Source: Roseiarcus sp963823165
GTDB lineage: Bacteria; Pseudomonadota; Alphaproteobacteria; Rhizobiales; Beijerinckiaceae
Assembly: GCA_963823165.1 (NCBI GenBank)
Contig: CAWGKV010000014.1
Span: 62,001 to 126,000 of the forward strand
DNA length: 64,000 nucleotides
Direction of reading: 5' to 3'
Every line of letters begins with the position of its first letter. Within the stretch, counting starts at the first letter, position 1. The notes under the pieces were generated by a model, which was given only the letters and a program-made list of their open reading frames with translations, was not told the origin of the DNA and made no database searches. Positions 7,130 through 16,096 of this stretch are shown here, piece by piece. The translations under genes and the position numbers were made by a program.

Positions 7130-8933
7130 ATGGCCGACCTCGAGCCGATCCCCTATTCCGATGCGAAAATCCGGTCGATCCTCGAGCGGGTGAAGACGAT
7201 CGCCATGGTCGGCGCCTCGTCGAACTGGAACCGGCCGAGCTACTTCGTCATGAAGTATCTGCAGGGCAAGGGCTATCGGGTGATCCCGGTCAATCCGGGC
7301 GTCGCCGGCAAGACTTTGCTCGACGAAACGGTCTATGCGTCGCTCGGCGACATCCCCGACACGGTCGACATGGTCGACATGTTCCGTGCCGCCGAGGAAG
7401 CGCCCGGCGTCATCGCCGACGCGATCGCGATCGGCGCGAAGGTCGTCTGGATGCAATTGGGGATCCGCAACGACGCGGCGGCGGCGGCCGCGGAGGCCGC
7501 CGGAATCGAAGTCGTCATGAACCGCTGCCCCAAGATCGAGTTCGGGCGGCTCGGAGGCGAACTCTCGTGGAGCGGCGTCAACAGCGGCATCATCCGCAAC
7601 CGCGCCCCCGACCCGCCGCTGCCCCGCCGGAGGAGGCCGCGGCCCGCCCCGCCGCAAAACCTCGAGTACGGCTTCGAGACCCGGGCGATCCACGCCGGCG
7701 CCGCGCCCGATCCCACCACCGGCGCCCGTGCGACGCCGATCTATCAGACGACGGCCTATGTGTTCGACGACGTCGACCACGCCGCCTCGCTCTTCAACCT
7801 GCACAATTTCGGCTACATCTATTCCCGGCTGACCAACCCGACGGTGGCGGTGCTCGAGGAACGGATCGCGGCGCTCGAGGGAGGTCGAGCGGCGGTGGCC
7901 GCCGCATCGGGGCATGCGGCGCAGTTCCTCGCGTTCTTCACCCTGATGGAGCCGGGCGACGAATTCGTCGCCTCGCGCAACCTCTACGGCGGCTCGCTCA
8001 CCCAATTCGGGTTGTCGTTCAAGAAACTCGGCTGGACCTGCCATTTCGTCGACCCCACCGAGCCGGAGAACTTCCGCAAGGCGCTGACGCCGCGTTGCAA
8101 AGCGATCTTCATCGAGAACCTCGCGAACCCCGGCGGCATTGTCGTGGACATCGCGCGCGTCGCCGAGATCGCGCATACGGCGGGCGTGCCGCTGATCGTC
8201 GACAACACGCTCGCGACCCCGTACCTCTGCCGGCCGATCGAGCACGGCGCCGACATTGTCGTTCATTCGACGACGAAGTTCTTGTCGGGGCACGGAAACG
8301 CGCTCGGCGGCGTCGTGGTCGAGTTCGGGGAAATTCGACTGGTCGCAGGGCGGCCGCTTCCCCTCGCTGACCGACCCCGAGCCGGCCTATCACGGCCTCA
8401 AATTCTTCGAGAATTTCGGCGACTTCGCTTTCACCACCAAAGCTCGCGCGGTAGCTTTGCGCGATTTCGGCCCCGCGCTCTCGCCGATGAACGCGTTTCT
8501 GACCATCACCGGGATCGAAACCCTTCACGTCCGGATGGAGCGGCATGTCGAGAACGCGCTAAAGGTCGCCGGATTTCTCAGCAAACACCCGAAGGTCGCC
8601 TGGGTCTCCTACGCAGGCCTCGAGCAGAGCCCGTACTACCGCCTCGCGCAAAAATACCTGCCGAAAGGGGCCGGCGCGGTGTTCACCTTCGGCGTCGAAG
8701 GCGGCTACGCGGCCGGCGTGAAGCTGGTCGAGAGCGTGCGGCTCTTCTCGCATCTCGCCAACATCGGCGACACCCGCAGTCTGATCCTCCACCCGGCCTC
8801 GACGACCCACCGCCAGCTGACCGACGATCAGCGCATCGCCGCCGGCGCCGGCGACGACGTCATCCGCCTGTCGATCGGCCTCGAGACGGCCGACGATTTG
8901 ATCCGCGATCTCGATCAGGCGCTGGGGCGCTGA
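7130..8933 (+). pseudogene. metY: CoA-binding domain fused to O-acetylhomoserine sulfhydrylase, frameshifted
   Basis: Residues 1 to about 150 (MADLEPIPYSDAKIRSILER..) form a YccU-like CoA-binding Rossmann domain (TIAMVGASSNWNRPSYFV). After a Pro/Arg linker the frame continues without any start codon into a PLP-dependent Cys/Met-metabolism enzyme (GFETRAIHAGAAPDP, IYSRLTNPT, DNTLATPY, and HSTTKF with the PLP lysine). At 8321-8330 the sequence GAGTTCGGGG shifts the frame. Removing one T at 8324/8325 restores ESGKFDWSQGGRFP and then the normal C-terminus, ending DLIRDLDQALGR at 8933. The enzyme makes homocysteine or methionine from O-acetylhomoserine and sulfide or methanethiol. As written, it would lack its C-terminal domain. 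Starts at 7103 or 7118 are also possible. Confidence 0.85.
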
Positions 8934-9079
8934 CTCTGAACTCCGATCCCCCCGATCGCATGGAACAGAAGCCTCCGCTGTCAGGAAGTCGGGGCCCTGG
9001 ACGCGGTCGAATTCCCTGGTATGCGCCGTCCAGCGAACAAGGCGGAAAAGCGAATGCCGGGATGCTCCCATGATCATGA

Positions 9080-9728
9080 CATGTGACAGGCGGTCGTTTG
9101 CCGCTCGCGGATGATCGGCGCCAAAATACCCCCTATTTGTTCTTGACCTGTTTCGTGACCTCATGGCATAAGGGGGTTTGATCGGAGCGCAACGGCGGCG
9201 GGATGGAAAGCGAGGTCGGCATGGAGGCGCCTTCGAATCTCACAGCAACCTGCAGCTCGACCGCCCTGGGCCGGGATGTGGCGGCAGCGGCTTTCCGCCT
9301 GAGCCCGCTTGCGCTGAGGAGGATTGACTTCGCCTCGCTTGGGCCGTCGAACCAGCCGCCGAACGGGTTTGACGGCGTTGTCTTCGGTCGGCAGGCATGG
9401 AAGCTTGGCTGCCGGCAGGCAGGCCGCGGGCCAAGCGGAGGCGCCGGCGTGAAGCGGACGGAAAAAAATAATTTGGATTCCGGCTTAACCCATTGGAATG
9501 AGCCAATTCCTGGAAGACTTTTACTTGGATTGGGCTATCCTGGGCTTTGCTCCGGTGCTCCCGGGCTTTGGTGGAACGTCCCGCGGCTTTGTCTTCAGGG
9601 GCCGCCAGTGCTCGAGCCGTGAGGAAAGCCGCCGCGGCCAGTTCCTTCCGATCCGGGGCGACTTCGGGGGACGGAAGCGGATTCAACGGACAGCTTCTGG
9701 ATAGCTGATCTGCGGCGCGAAACGGGAG
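9080..9728. other. Gene-poor region with a possible promoter, no supported gene
   Basis: A promoter-like pair, TTGACC (9143-9148) and CATAAG about 18 bases later, follows GTTC-N7-GTTT (9139-9153), a near match to the LexA box. Frames on both strands of about 140 codons exist between 9203 and 9686. Their composition (Gly/Ser/Pro/Arg-rich, no domain, no good ribosome site) does not support a protein. The stretch may be a decayed gene or an untranslated transcript. Confidence 0.4.
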
Positions 9729-9760
9729 GAATTGCCTGCCATATTCCCGGCAGGGAATTC
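9729..9760. terminator. Hairpin downstream of the SpoIIAA-like gene
   Basis: GAATTGCCTGCC (9729-9740) pairs with GGCAGGGAATTC (9749-9760) with one mismatch and an 8-base loop. It lies 12 bases beyond the stop of the minus-strand gene at 9772. There is no clear T-run, so this may be a stability element rather than a classic intrinsic terminator. Confidence 0.5.
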
Positions 9761-9771
9761 GACCCCCGCCG

Positions 9772-10137
9772 CTACTCGCCGCGCGGCGCGCCCGCCGCCC
9801 AGTCGAACGCCATGTTCCGGTCCTTGGCGACGAAGAGCCGGATCGGCACGGCCGACACCTCGAAGCCGCTCAGCTTGGCTTCGTCCATCCGGTCGGCGTC
9901 GGCGACGATGGCCAGTTTGACGAGCGACCTGTGCGCCAGGGCCGCCTTGGCGAGGCCGCGCGCGAGCTCGGCGAAATAGCCGTCGAAATCACGGTCGATG
10001 ACGATGACCAGGCCGCGCGCCGCGCTCGACGCGCCCATAGCCGCCTGGATCGCCGCCTCGATGTCCTGCGAGAGGATGGTTCCGCTCGCCCTTAGCGCAA
10101 GCGTCTCCCCGGGCGCGTCCTGAATCCGTTCCAGCAT
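9772..10137 (-). CDS. SpoIIAA-like (STAS-fold) protein
   Basis: A 121-residue cytosolic protein starting MLERIQDAPGETLALRASGT. The pattern ILSQDIEAAIQAAM, then a hydrophobic strand (GLVIVIDRDFDGYFAEL), then VKLAIVADADRMDE and a closing VPIRLFVAKDRNMAFDW matches the SpoIIAA-like family, which shares the STAS fold of anti-sigma antagonists. Members of this family are often stand-alone and of unknown role. No anti-sigma factor or kinase partner is adjacent. It is divergent from the MscS channel gene. Confidence 0.8.
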   Translation of the reverse strand: MLERIQDAPGETLALRASGTILSQDIEAAIQAAMGASSAARGLVIVIDRDFDGYFAELARGLAKAALAHRSLVKLAIVADADRMDEAKLSGFEVSAVPIRLFVAKDRNMAFDWAAGAPRGE

Positions 10138-10265
10138 GATCCCTCCCGGCCACCCGTCTGCCGATGCGACGCGGCCTGGACTTCATAACAGATTGACGCC
10201 CGGGAATGCGAGCGGCGAAAAAGCGGGGCGCGCTGTCGGCGCATCGACCGGAGCCTCGCCTGCAC

Positions 10266-11120
10266 ATGATCCCAGTCCCGGCCAGGCTGGAAAGCCTCTC
10301 GGATATCGCCCGGACGGCTGCGGAGTACTTTCTGCCGCGCCTGGTCCTCGCCCTCGTCATCCTCTTTGCCGGCATCGTCCTGGCGGCATGGGCGGCGCGT
10401 GCGGTGTCGGGCGCGCTGGCGCGGACGGGTCGTGTCGACGAAACCGCCCGCCCGGCGCTCGCCGCCGCCGCGCGCTACGGCGTCCTCATCGTGACCGTCG
10501 TCGCGGCGCTGAGCCAGATCGGCGTACAGACCGCCTCCCTGCTCGCGGCTCTCGGCGCCGCGGGTCTGGCGATCGGCCTCGCCCTGCAGGGAACGCTCGC
10601 CAATATCGCGGCGGGCATCATGTTGCTGTGGCTCAGGCCCTTTCGCGTCGGCGATTACATCGAGACCGTGGGCGGAACCCCTTTCGCCGGCAGAGTGAAG
10701 GAGATCGGCCTGTTCGCCTGCCTGCTCGAAACCTACGACGGGCTCTTCGTCTTCGCTCCGAACTCCGCCATCTGGACATATCCCTTGCGCAACCATTCCC
10801 GCAACGCCGGCCGGCTCGTGAGCTTCAACGTCGGCTTTGCGCCCGGCGCCGACATGGCGCGCGCCAGGGCGATCCTGCTCCAGGCGATCGGCGCCCAGCC
10901 CGGCGTCCTGAAGGCGCCGCCGCCGGAGGTGTTCATCGCCACTCTGGCCGGCGGCGCGCCGCTTGCGACCTGCAGCTTCTGGGTGGCGCACGAGAGCGTC
11001 GGCCCGGTCCAGCGATCGATGTTCGACGCGGTCGACCGGGCGCTTCAGGAGGCGGGACTGCCCCCGACCCAGCTCGTGCGCACCGTTCCCGCCGAAAGCG
11101 ACCCCTCGCGCCTGATGTGA
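10266..11120 (+). CDS. MscS-family small-conductance mechanosensitive channel
   Basis: A 284-residue inner-membrane channel that opens under membrane tension and releases solutes on hypo-osmotic shock. Three membrane helices are visible: LVLALVILFAGIVLAAWAAR, YGVLIVTVVAALSQIG, and the Gly/Ala-rich pore helix LLAALGAAGLAIGLALQGTL followed by ANIAAGIMLL. Next come the beta-domain signature RPFRVGDYIE and the C-terminal alpha/beta domain. An in-frame ATG at 10206 would add 20 polar residues; I prefer 10266 (MIPVPARLESLSD) because it leads straight into the family N-terminus. Neither start has a strong ribosome site. Confidence 0.9.
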   Translation: MIPVPARLESLSDIARTAAEYFLPRLVLALVILFAGIVLAAWAARAVSGALARTGRVDETARPALAAAARYGVLIVTVVAALSQIGVQTASLLAALGAAGLAIGLALQGTLANIAAGIMLLWLRPFRVGDYIETVGGTPFAGRVKEIGLFACLLETYDGLFVFAPNSAIWTYPLRNHSRNAGRLVSFNVGFAPGADMARARAILLQAIGAQPGVLKAPPPEVFIATLAGGAPLATCSFWVAHESVGPVQRSMFDAVDRALQEAGLPPTQLVRTVPAESDPSRLM

Positions 11121-11127
11121 GGGCGTG

Positions 11128-11541
11128 TCAGGACCCGTAGCGCCGGGCGAAGCTTTGCAGGTCGACGGCCCCGCGCCGGTGCATGCCCTCGCCGATCTTG
11201 CGGTCCCCGTCGTGCGCCTCGACCGCGAACAGCACGCTGCGTCCCCGGACCTCGACGACCTCGGCGGTCGCGGTGACGCTGCGGCCGACCGGCGTCGGCG
11301 CCAGGTGGCGGACATTGACCTCGGCGCCCACCGTCACCCATCCCGGCGGCAAATGGCCCGCGACGGCGAGACCCGAGGCTTTCTCCATCAGCATGATCAT
11401 CATCGGCGTGCCATAGACGAGCGGCATCCCTTCGACATGCCCGCCGACCGTGAGTTCCTTCGTGACGACCTCCGTCTTGCGGCCGGTCATCCCGACCTCA
11501 ACGCCCTTCAGCGGGTCGGTTTCGCTGCTCGTTTCCGTCAT
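11128..11541 (-). CDS. Hotdog-fold thioesterase (FlK-like)
   Basis: A 137-residue protein with the single-hotdog pattern: a start strand (TGRKTEVVTKELTVGGH), the central helix (GTPMMIMLMEKASG) and a second half (VTVGAEVNVRHLAPTPVG, VLFAVEAHDGDRKIGEGMHRR). The fold hydrolyses acyl-CoA thioesters. Fluoroacetyl-CoA thioesterase-like proteins have the same VGAEVNVRHLAPTP region. The substrate is not predictable. It lies 39 bases after ctaE on the same strand and may be transcribed at the end of the oxidase operon, although it converges with the MscS gene. Confidence 0.85.
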   Translation of the reverse strand: MTETSSETDPLKGVEVGMTGRKTEVVTKELTVGGHVEGMPLVYGTPMMIMLMEKASGLAVAGHLPPGWVTVGAEVNVRHLAPTPVGRSVTATAEVVEVRGRSVLFAVEAHDGDRKIGEGMHRRGAVDLQSFARRYGS

Positions 11542-11580
11542 CGCGGCGCTTCTCCCGGGCCGGCCGATCTCGGCCGCGGC

Positions 11581-12438
11581 TCAGCCGCCGGCCGCCCCTT
11601 CGATTGGCGCCCCCCACGAGCCCCAGAGGTAGATGCAGCTGAACAGGAAGATCCACACCACGTCGACGAAATGCCAGTACCAGGCGGCGAACTGGAAACC
11701 GAGATGTTGCCGGGGAGTCATCTGCCCGGCCCAGGCGCGCGCGAGACATACGGTGAGGAAAATGACGCCGATGATGACGTGCGCGCCGTGAAAACCTGTC
11801 GCCATGAAGAAGGTCGCGCCGTATATCGAGTTCTTGAACGGGAACGGGGCGTGTATGTACTCGTAGGCCTGGGTGCACACGAACAGGACGCCGAGCAGAA
11901 TTCCGACCAGGAGAAAGTTCTTGAATCCCTGGCGATTGCCCTCGCGCAGATCGTCGTGGGCGATATTGACCGCGAAGCTCGACGTCACCAGGACGAAGGT
12001 GTTCATCAGCGGCAGACGCAGTGGATCGAGCACCTCGGTGCCCTTCGGCGGCCATATGCCTCCGGTGAAATCGAGCCGCCCGATCACCTGAGGATCGGCG
12101 ACGCCCAGCGAAGAAGCGAAGAACGCCCAGAACCAAGCGAAGAAGAACATCACTTCCGAGGCGATGAACAGGATCATACCGATCGTCAGGCCGTGGCGGA
12201 CGAGCGCGTTGTGAAAACCGTGCTGCGCTTCGAGAACGACGTCGCGCCACCACGCAGCCATGGTGAACAGGACGCCGGCGATGCCGAGGGCGAGCACGAA
12301 CCGGCCGATCCCAACGCCATGCATGAACATGACGAGGCCGATCGCGGTCAGGAGCGCGAATCCGGCGGCGACGATCGGCCAAGGGCTCGGCTCGACGAGG
12401 TGAAAACCCGGCCGGGCCGACATGGGCGCGTCAGTCAT
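11581..12438 (-). CDS. ctaE: Cytochrome c oxidase subunit III
   Basis: A 285-residue inner-membrane protein of the aa3-type terminal oxidase. It has seven hydrophobic segments and subunit III features: the WWRDVVLEAQHGFHNALVRH region, the FFAWFWAFF helix, and the closing FAAWYWHFVDVVWIFLFSCI. Subunit III stabilises the core and guards proton uptake through the D-channel. It follows ctaG by 16 bases and is last of the four oxidase genes. Length is normal for alphaproteobacteria. Confidence 0.97.
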   Translation of the reverse strand: MTDAPMSARPGFHLVEPSPWPIVAAGFALLTAIGLVMFMHGVGIGRFVLALGIAGVLFTMAAWWRDVVLEAQHGFHNALVRHGLTIGMILFIASEVMFFFAWFWAFFASSLGVADPQVIGRLDFTGGIWPPKGTEVLDPLRLPLMNTFVLVTSSFAVNIAHDDLREGNRQGFKNFLLVGILLGVLFVCTQAYEYIHAPFPFKNSIYGATFFMATGFHGAHVIIGVIFLTVCLARAWAGQMTPRQHLGFQFAAWYWHFVDVVWIFLFSCIYLWGSWGAPIEGAAGG

Positions 12439-12454
12439 CCTATGGCTCCATTCA

Positions 12455-13048
12455 TTAGCCGGCTGAGCCGGGTCGCTCTTGGGAGTCGCGATTCGACGCG
12501 TGCGCCGGCGGCGCGGCGAACAGCGTGTAGGACAACGTGATCGAATCGACTTTCGCCATCGACTCGTCCGCCTCGAGCTTGGGATCGAGAAAGAACACCA
12601 CCGGCCATTCCGCGCTCTCGTGCGGTCCGAGATGCTGTTCGTTGAAGCAGAAGCACTGGATCTTGTTGAACCATCCCCCCGACACTTCCGGCGTCACGTT
12701 GAACGTCGCGTTGGCGGCGGTGGGCAGGTCGCTGAGATTGCGGGCGCGGAAGAAGACCGTCGCCGTCTTCCCGGTGCGGACGACGACGCTGTCCGACTCC
12801 GGCTCGAAGCTCCAGGCGAGGCCCGGCGCAACATTCGTGTCGAAGGCGACCCGGAGCATGCGCCGCCCTTCGGTCGTAGCGTCGGCCTTCGCCCTCTGCG
12901 GCGTCCCCCCGTAGCCGGTCGCACGGCAAAAGGCGGAGTAAAACGGCACTGCCGCGTAGGCGAGGGCTAGCATTCCGACGACGAACGCCACGCCGCCGAG
13001 CGCAAACTGACGATTGTGTCGCGCGAGGTCGTCGCGAGGAGCGTTCAA
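12455..13048 (-). CDS. ctaG: Cytochrome c oxidase assembly protein CtaG/Cox11
   Basis: A 197-residue membrane-anchored copper chaperone that delivers copper to the CuB site of subunit I. An N-terminal helix (FALGGVAFVVGMLALAYAAV) is followed by the family motif PFYSAFCRATGYGGTPQRA. The periplasmic beta-domain carries the copper-binding CFCFNEQHL. The start is assigned to TTG at 13048, which overlaps the ctaD stop (TTGA), giving translational coupling. Upstream in-frame codons lie inside ctaD. Length then matches the family. The haem O synthase gene ctaB, commonly found between ctaD and ctaG in relatives, is absent here. Confidence 0.93.
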   Translation of the reverse strand: MNAPRDDLARHNRQFALGGVAFVVGMLALAYAAVPFYSAFCRATGYGGTPQRAKADATTEGRRMLRVAFDTNVAPGLAWSFEPESDSVVVRTGKTATVFFRARNLSDLPTAANATFNVTPEVSGGWFNKIQCFCFNEQHLGPHESAEWPVVFFLDPKLEADESMAKVDSITLSYTLFAAPPAHASNRDSQERPGSAG

Positions 13049-14778
13049 TGCGCGCCACCGGGCGCTGCAACCGGGGAGCCCGCTCCGTGCTCGTCGTAGC
13101 CGGGAATGTGAGGTGGAGTCTCCCAGGTGTGGAACGGCGCCGGCGATGGCACGGTCCACTCGAGTGTCGTGGCTCCCGGGCCCCACGGGTTTGCCGGAGC
13201 GGCGCGCTTGGCCTTGAAGGCCTCATAGATGAGATAGAGGAACACCACCGTCCCCCCGGCCGAGATAAAGGCGCCGATCGACGACACGAAATTCCAAAAC
13301 CAGTAGGCGTCGGCATAGTCGATAGTGCGGCGCGGCATCCCCTGGAAACCGAGAAAATGCTGGGGGAAGAAAGTCAGGTTGATGCCGGCGAAGGACACCC
13401 AGAAGTGCCACTTCGCCAGCCTCTCGTCATAGAGATAGCCGGTCATCTTCGGGAACCAGTAGTAGAAGCCGGCGAAGATGGAGAACACCGCCCCGAGCGA
13501 CATCACGTAATGGAAATGCGCGACAACGTAATAGGTGTCGTGCACGTAGCGGTCGACCGCGGCGTTGGCCAGCACGACGCCGGTGACGCCGCCGACGGTG
13601 AAGACGAAGATAAAGCCGATCGCCCACAGCATCGGCGGCCTGAAAGAAATCGACCCGCCCCACATGGTGGCGATCCAGGAGAACACCTTTACCCCGGTCG
13701 GAACCGCGATCACCATTGTGGCGAACACAAAATAGCGTTGTGCAGCGAGCGACATGCCGGTGTCGAACATGTGGTGCGCCCAGACCACGAAGCCGAGCAG
13801 CCCGATCGCCAGCATGGCATAAACCATGCCGGCGTAGCCGAACACAGGCTTCCTGGAGAAGGTCGAAACCACTTGGCTGATCATGCCGAAGCCCGGGATG
13901 ATCAGGATGTAGACCTCGGGATGGCCGAAGAACCAGAAGATGTGCTGGTACAGGATCGGATCCCCGCCGCCCGCCGGATCGAAGAAAGTGGTGTGGAAGT
14001 TGCGGTCGGTCAGCAGCATCGTCAGCGCGCCCGCCAGAACGGGCAGCGCCAACAGAAGCAGGAAGGCGGTGACCAGCACCGACCAGACAAAGAGCGGCAT
14101 GCGAAACATGGTCATGCCGGGCGCGCGCATGTTGAAGATCGTGGCGATGAAGTTGATCGCGCCGATGATCGACGCCATGCCGGCGAGGTGGAATGAAAGG
14201 ATGAAGAAGTCGGCCGCAGGACCTGGCGTCCCGACGGTGGAAGCCATCGGCGGGTAAAGGACCCAGCCGCCGCCGAAACCCTTGAATCCCGGCGAGCCAT
14301 CGACGAACATCGAAATCATCGCCATGACGAACGCGGCGACCAGCAGCCAGAACGACAGGTTGTTCAGCCGCGGAAACGCCATGTCGGGCGCGCCGATCAG
14401 CAGCGGCACGAACCAGTTGCCGAAACCACCCATCATCGCCGGCATCACCATGAAGAAGATCATGATGACTGCATGGGCGGAGAAGAACACGTTGTACAGG
14501 TTCTTGCCGGCGTCATGCGAGCCGTCGCCGTCGAGAATTGCCGACAGCACCGGAAAAACGTGGCCTCCCGGGAACAGCAACTCGGCGCGGATGGCGATCG
14601 AAAGGAGCATGCCGATGAGGCCCGCCCCGATCGCGAAGACGAGGTAGAGCGTTCCGATATCCTTGTGATTGGTCGAAAATAGGTATCGCCGCCATCCGGT
14701 CGGATGGCTGTGCTCTTCATGGCCGTGCTCCCCTTGAGCCTCGGCTTCCGAGTGGGTGAATCCGCTGACTGACGCCAT
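13045..14778 (-). CDS. ctaD: Cytochrome c oxidase subunit I
   Basis: The 577-residue catalytic core of the aa3 oxidase, with twelve membrane helices. It holds haem a and the haem a3-CuB centre, reduces O2 to water and pumps protons. Haem and copper ligands are visible in FHLAGMASII, WFFGHPEVYILIIPGFGM (with the cross-linked His-Tyr pair and the A1-type glutamate), VWAHHMFDTGM and AHFHYVMSLGAVFSI. The N-terminus has a His/Glu-rich stretch (GEHGHEEHSHP) before GWRRYLFSTNHKDIG. The ATG at 14778 (MASVSGF) is the closest sensible start; ctaC ends 49 bases upstream. Confidence 0.97.
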   Translation of the reverse strand: MASVSGFTHSEAEAQGEHGHEEHSHPTGWRRYLFSTNHKDIGTLYLVFAIGAGLIGMLLSIAIRAELLFPGGHVFPVLSAILDGDGSHDAGKNLYNVFFSAHAVIMIFFMVMPAMMGGFGNWFVPLLIGAPDMAFPRLNNLSFWLLVAAFVMAMISMFVDGSPGFKGFGGGWVLYPPMASTVGTPGPAADFFILSFHLAGMASIIGAINFIATIFNMRAPGMTMFRMPLFVWSVLVTAFLLLLALPVLAGALTMLLTDRNFHTTFFDPAGGGDPILYQHIFWFFGHPEVYILIIPGFGMISQVVSTFSRKPVFGYAGMVYAMLAIGLLGFVVWAHHMFDTGMSLAAQRYFVFATMVIAVPTGVKVFSWIATMWGGSISFRPPMLWAIGFIFVFTVGGVTGVVLANAAVDRYVHDTYYVVAHFHYVMSLGAVFSIFAGFYYWFPKMTGYLYDERLAKWHFWVSFAGINLTFFPQHFLGFQGMPRRTIDYADAYWFWNFVSSIGAFISAGGTVVFLYLIYEAFKAKRAAPANPWGPGATTLEWTVPSPAPFHTWETPPHIPGYDEHGAGSPVAAPGGAH

Positions 14779-14827
14779 AATGGTCGGGCTCCCGATTTTC
14801 TTGGACGAACGCGGCGCGCGCTCGCCG

Positions 14828-15700
14828 TCAGGGCTTGAGTTGCGTGGTCTCCGCGAGGTCGACGCCGTCCCCGTGCGCGAACTGCTTCTTTGCGCTGGAG
14901 AGCCAAGCCTGATACGCGCCCTCGCTGACGACGTGAAGCTCGATCGGCATGAAAGCGTGATCGATGCCGCAGATGTTGGAGCACTGCCCGTGGAACACGC
15001 CCTCATGAACGGCCTTGAACCATGCCTTGTTGAGACGACCGGGGATCGCGTCGATCTTCACGCCCATTGAAGGAATCGAGAAGGAGTGGATGACGTCTTG
15101 TGACGTAACGTCGACTTCGACCACCTTGCCGACCGGCACATAGGCCGCGTTGTCGACGGTGAGCAGGCGAAGCTCTCCGGGCTTGAGGTCCTTGTCCTCC
15201 TTGATGAGCGAGTCGAAGGAGAAGCCGCCCTCGGGCTTGGGATAGCCGTAATTCCAGTGCCATTGCGACGCGGTCACCTTCAGCGTCATGTCCGGCGTCG
15301 GAATGATGAGCTGATCCGAGAGCAGGCGGAATGAAGGAACCGCGATCACTACCAGAATTAGAGCGGGGATCACCGTCCAGGCGATCTCCAGCGGTCCGTT
15401 ATGCGTAACCCGTGAGGGCGTCGGGTTCGACCGCTCGTTGAAGCGGAAGACGACGTAGCCGAGCAGCGCGAGCACCAGAAGGGAGATGCCGATCGTCACC
15501 GGCAGGAGAATCGCGTTGTGGAACCATTCGATGTCGTACTGAATGGGGCTGGCCGCAGGCAGAAAGCCGATGTGGCCCGGCTCCGGCGCCCCGATGATCG
15601 CCGCCTTGGCCGAGCCGGCCAGAAAGCTGGCGCCAACCCCCGCCATGCCCGACCGAAACGCAAACAAGGGTCCACCCATCAACGCCAGCCTCCAACACAT
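14828..15700 (-). CDS. ctaC: Cytochrome c oxidase subunit II
   Basis: A 290-residue subunit that accepts electrons from cytochrome c at the binuclear CuA site. It has a hydrophobic leader (residues about 1-35), then two membrane helices (NAILLPVTIGISLLVLALLG; IAWTVIPALILVVIAVPSF) and a periplasmic cupredoxin domain. The CuA ligands are in DVIHSFSIPSMGVK and GQCSNICGIDHAFMP (two Cys, His, Met), and the aromatic patch is SQWHWNYGYP. It is the first gene of the ctaC-ctaD-ctaG-ctaE run, so the operon promoter should lie just upstream of 15700. Confidence 0.96.
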   Translation of the reverse strand: MCWRLALMGGPLFAFRSGMAGVGASFLAGSAKAAIIGAPEPGHIGFLPAASPIQYDIEWFHNAILLPVTIGISLLVLALLGYVVFRFNERSNPTPSRVTHNGPLEIAWTVIPALILVVIAVPSFRLLSDQLIIPTPDMTLKVTASQWHWNYGYPKPEGGFSFDSLIKEDKDLKPGELRLLTVDNAAYVPVGKVVEVDVTSQDVIHSFSIPSMGVKIDAIPGRLNKAWFKAVHEGVFHGQCSNICGIDHAFMPIELHVVSEGAYQAWLSSAKKQFAHGDGVDLAETTQLKP

Positions 15701-16096
15701 GCAGCTTGCTATAGCGCGTCACGTGCTTTGCACAGCGCAGCCGCCCCGCCAGCCTAAATATCGCGCGAACGATACACTGCGTCGTAGAAAATTGACAAAC
15801 GAAAAATCCATCTCTTGCTCAACGCCTTCCCGCACCGCTCCACGTCCCTTATGTCATCCAGGCGCCACAGCTACGACCGACCCGTCAAGCCTCAATTGCA
15901 GTTCTACGGTGTGACGCGCGTGAGCGCCAGGGCTCAAACCACAAGAATAGCCATAGCCCGTTTCGAAGGCCGCCTGATTAAAACGGCGCTCATTTCACTC
16001 CGTTTTTCGCTTGGCGGGCCGTCCCGGCGCCCTCAATATGGGAAAAAGGGATTGAGCGTCATGACGGCGTCGCGCGCCAGGAACGAGGAGAAGTGA
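15701..16096. other. Intergenic region between the oxidase operon and the coiled-coil gene
   Basis: A divergent spacer of almost 400 bases that must hold the ctaC promoter on the minus strand and a promoter for the gene at 16097. It is less GC-rich than its surroundings around 15755-15830 (AAATATCGCGCGAACGATAC; GAAAATTGACAAACGAAAAA). TTGACAAACG at 15791 resembles a -35 box on the plus strand, but no matching -10 is clear. No gene is supported. Confidence 0.4.

Noticed and set aside
9139..9153. A third LexA box
   Set aside because: The second half-site is GTTT rather than GTTC and no supported gene follows, so it was not called as an operator.
9203..9686. Frames of about 140 codons on both strands downstream of a promoter-like pair
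   Set aside because: Composition is unlike proteins (runs of Gly/Ser/Pro/Arg), no family features, and the two strands compete without a ribosome site on either.
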